From NCBI GenBank assembly GCA_945912085.1, contig CAMEBJ010000087.1:1-5722 (forward strand): a stretch of 5,722 nt of DNA. Reading direction: 5' to 3'. Both the position numbers and the translations under genes were made by a program. This document shows, in pieces, positions 5,668 through 5,722 of the stretch (position 1 is the first letter of the stretch; each line of letters starts with the position of its first letter). A model generated the notes under the pieces. It was not told where the DNA came from. It did not search any database and worked only from the letters and a program-made list of their open reading frames with translations. This DNA is from an uncultured Bacteroidales bacterium (GTDB lineage Bacteria; Bacteroidota; Bacteroidia; Bacteroidales; UBA932).

Positions 5668-5722
5668 GGGAGAATACCAGAGTGGCCAAATGGGGCAGAC
5701 TGTAAATCTGCTGGTTTTTACC
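5668..5722 (+). tRNA. tRNA-Tyr (anticodon GTA), 3' part beyond the window
   Basis: The 5' portion of a class II tRNA is present: acceptor strand GGGAGAA (5668-5674), D stem CCA/TGG (5677-5679 with 5691-5693) and anticodon stem GCAGA/TCTGC (5695-5699 with 5707-5711). The anticodon loop is CTGTAAA, with GTA at 5702-5704, reading UAC and UAU. A long variable arm begins as GGT-TTTT-ACC (5713-5722), as expected for bacterial tRNA-Tyr. The T arm and 3' acceptor strand lie outside the window. It lies 79 bases after tRNA-Thr with no promoter visible between, so it is probably in the same transcript. Confidence 0.93.

Overview
The window looks like ordinary chromosome from a member of the Bacteroidota, probably order Bacteroidales. 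The evidence is a textbook promoter of that phylum (TTTG, 19 bases, TATCTTTG) ahead of the tRNA genes, a second exact TAnnTTTG box ahead of dxs, start codons without clear Shine-Dalgarno sequences, and AT-rich intergenic DNA between genes of moderate GC. Genus cannot be fixed from the sequence alone.

Left part (1-2765, minus strand): two tandem paralogous 12-helix major facilitator transporters, three bases apart and read right to left as an operon. Both carry sequence signatures that I recognise from MFSD1, the animal lysosomal dipeptide uniporter, including the Glu, Arg and Trp positions recalled as its substrate-binding residues. A third gene may begin at base 20, directly after the second stop codon, and run off the left edge.

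Middle (2766-3342): a short AT-rich divergent promoter region, then on the plus strand a GreA-type transcript cleavage factor. Its two active-tip acidic residues are kept, but the rest of the tip helix is unusually basic.

Right part (3343-5722, plus strand): a 210-base intergenic region with a promoter, then complete dxs (1-deoxy-D-xylulose-5-phosphate synthase, first step of the MEP isoprenoid pathway and a source of the thiamine and pyridoxal precursor DXP). A tRNA promoter overlaps the last codons of dxs and drives tRNA-Thr(TGT) followed by tRNA-Tyr(GTA), which is cut by the window end. This tRNA order suggests that the conserved tRNA-Gly, tRNA-Thr and tuf cluster lies beyond the right edge.

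The genes do not form one pathway. The window reads as a peptide-uptake-like operon back to back with housekeeping genes. I see no mobile element, CRISPR array, phage gene or defence system. The most noteworthy point is the pair of bacterial MFSD1-like transporters and what that predicts about their substrates.
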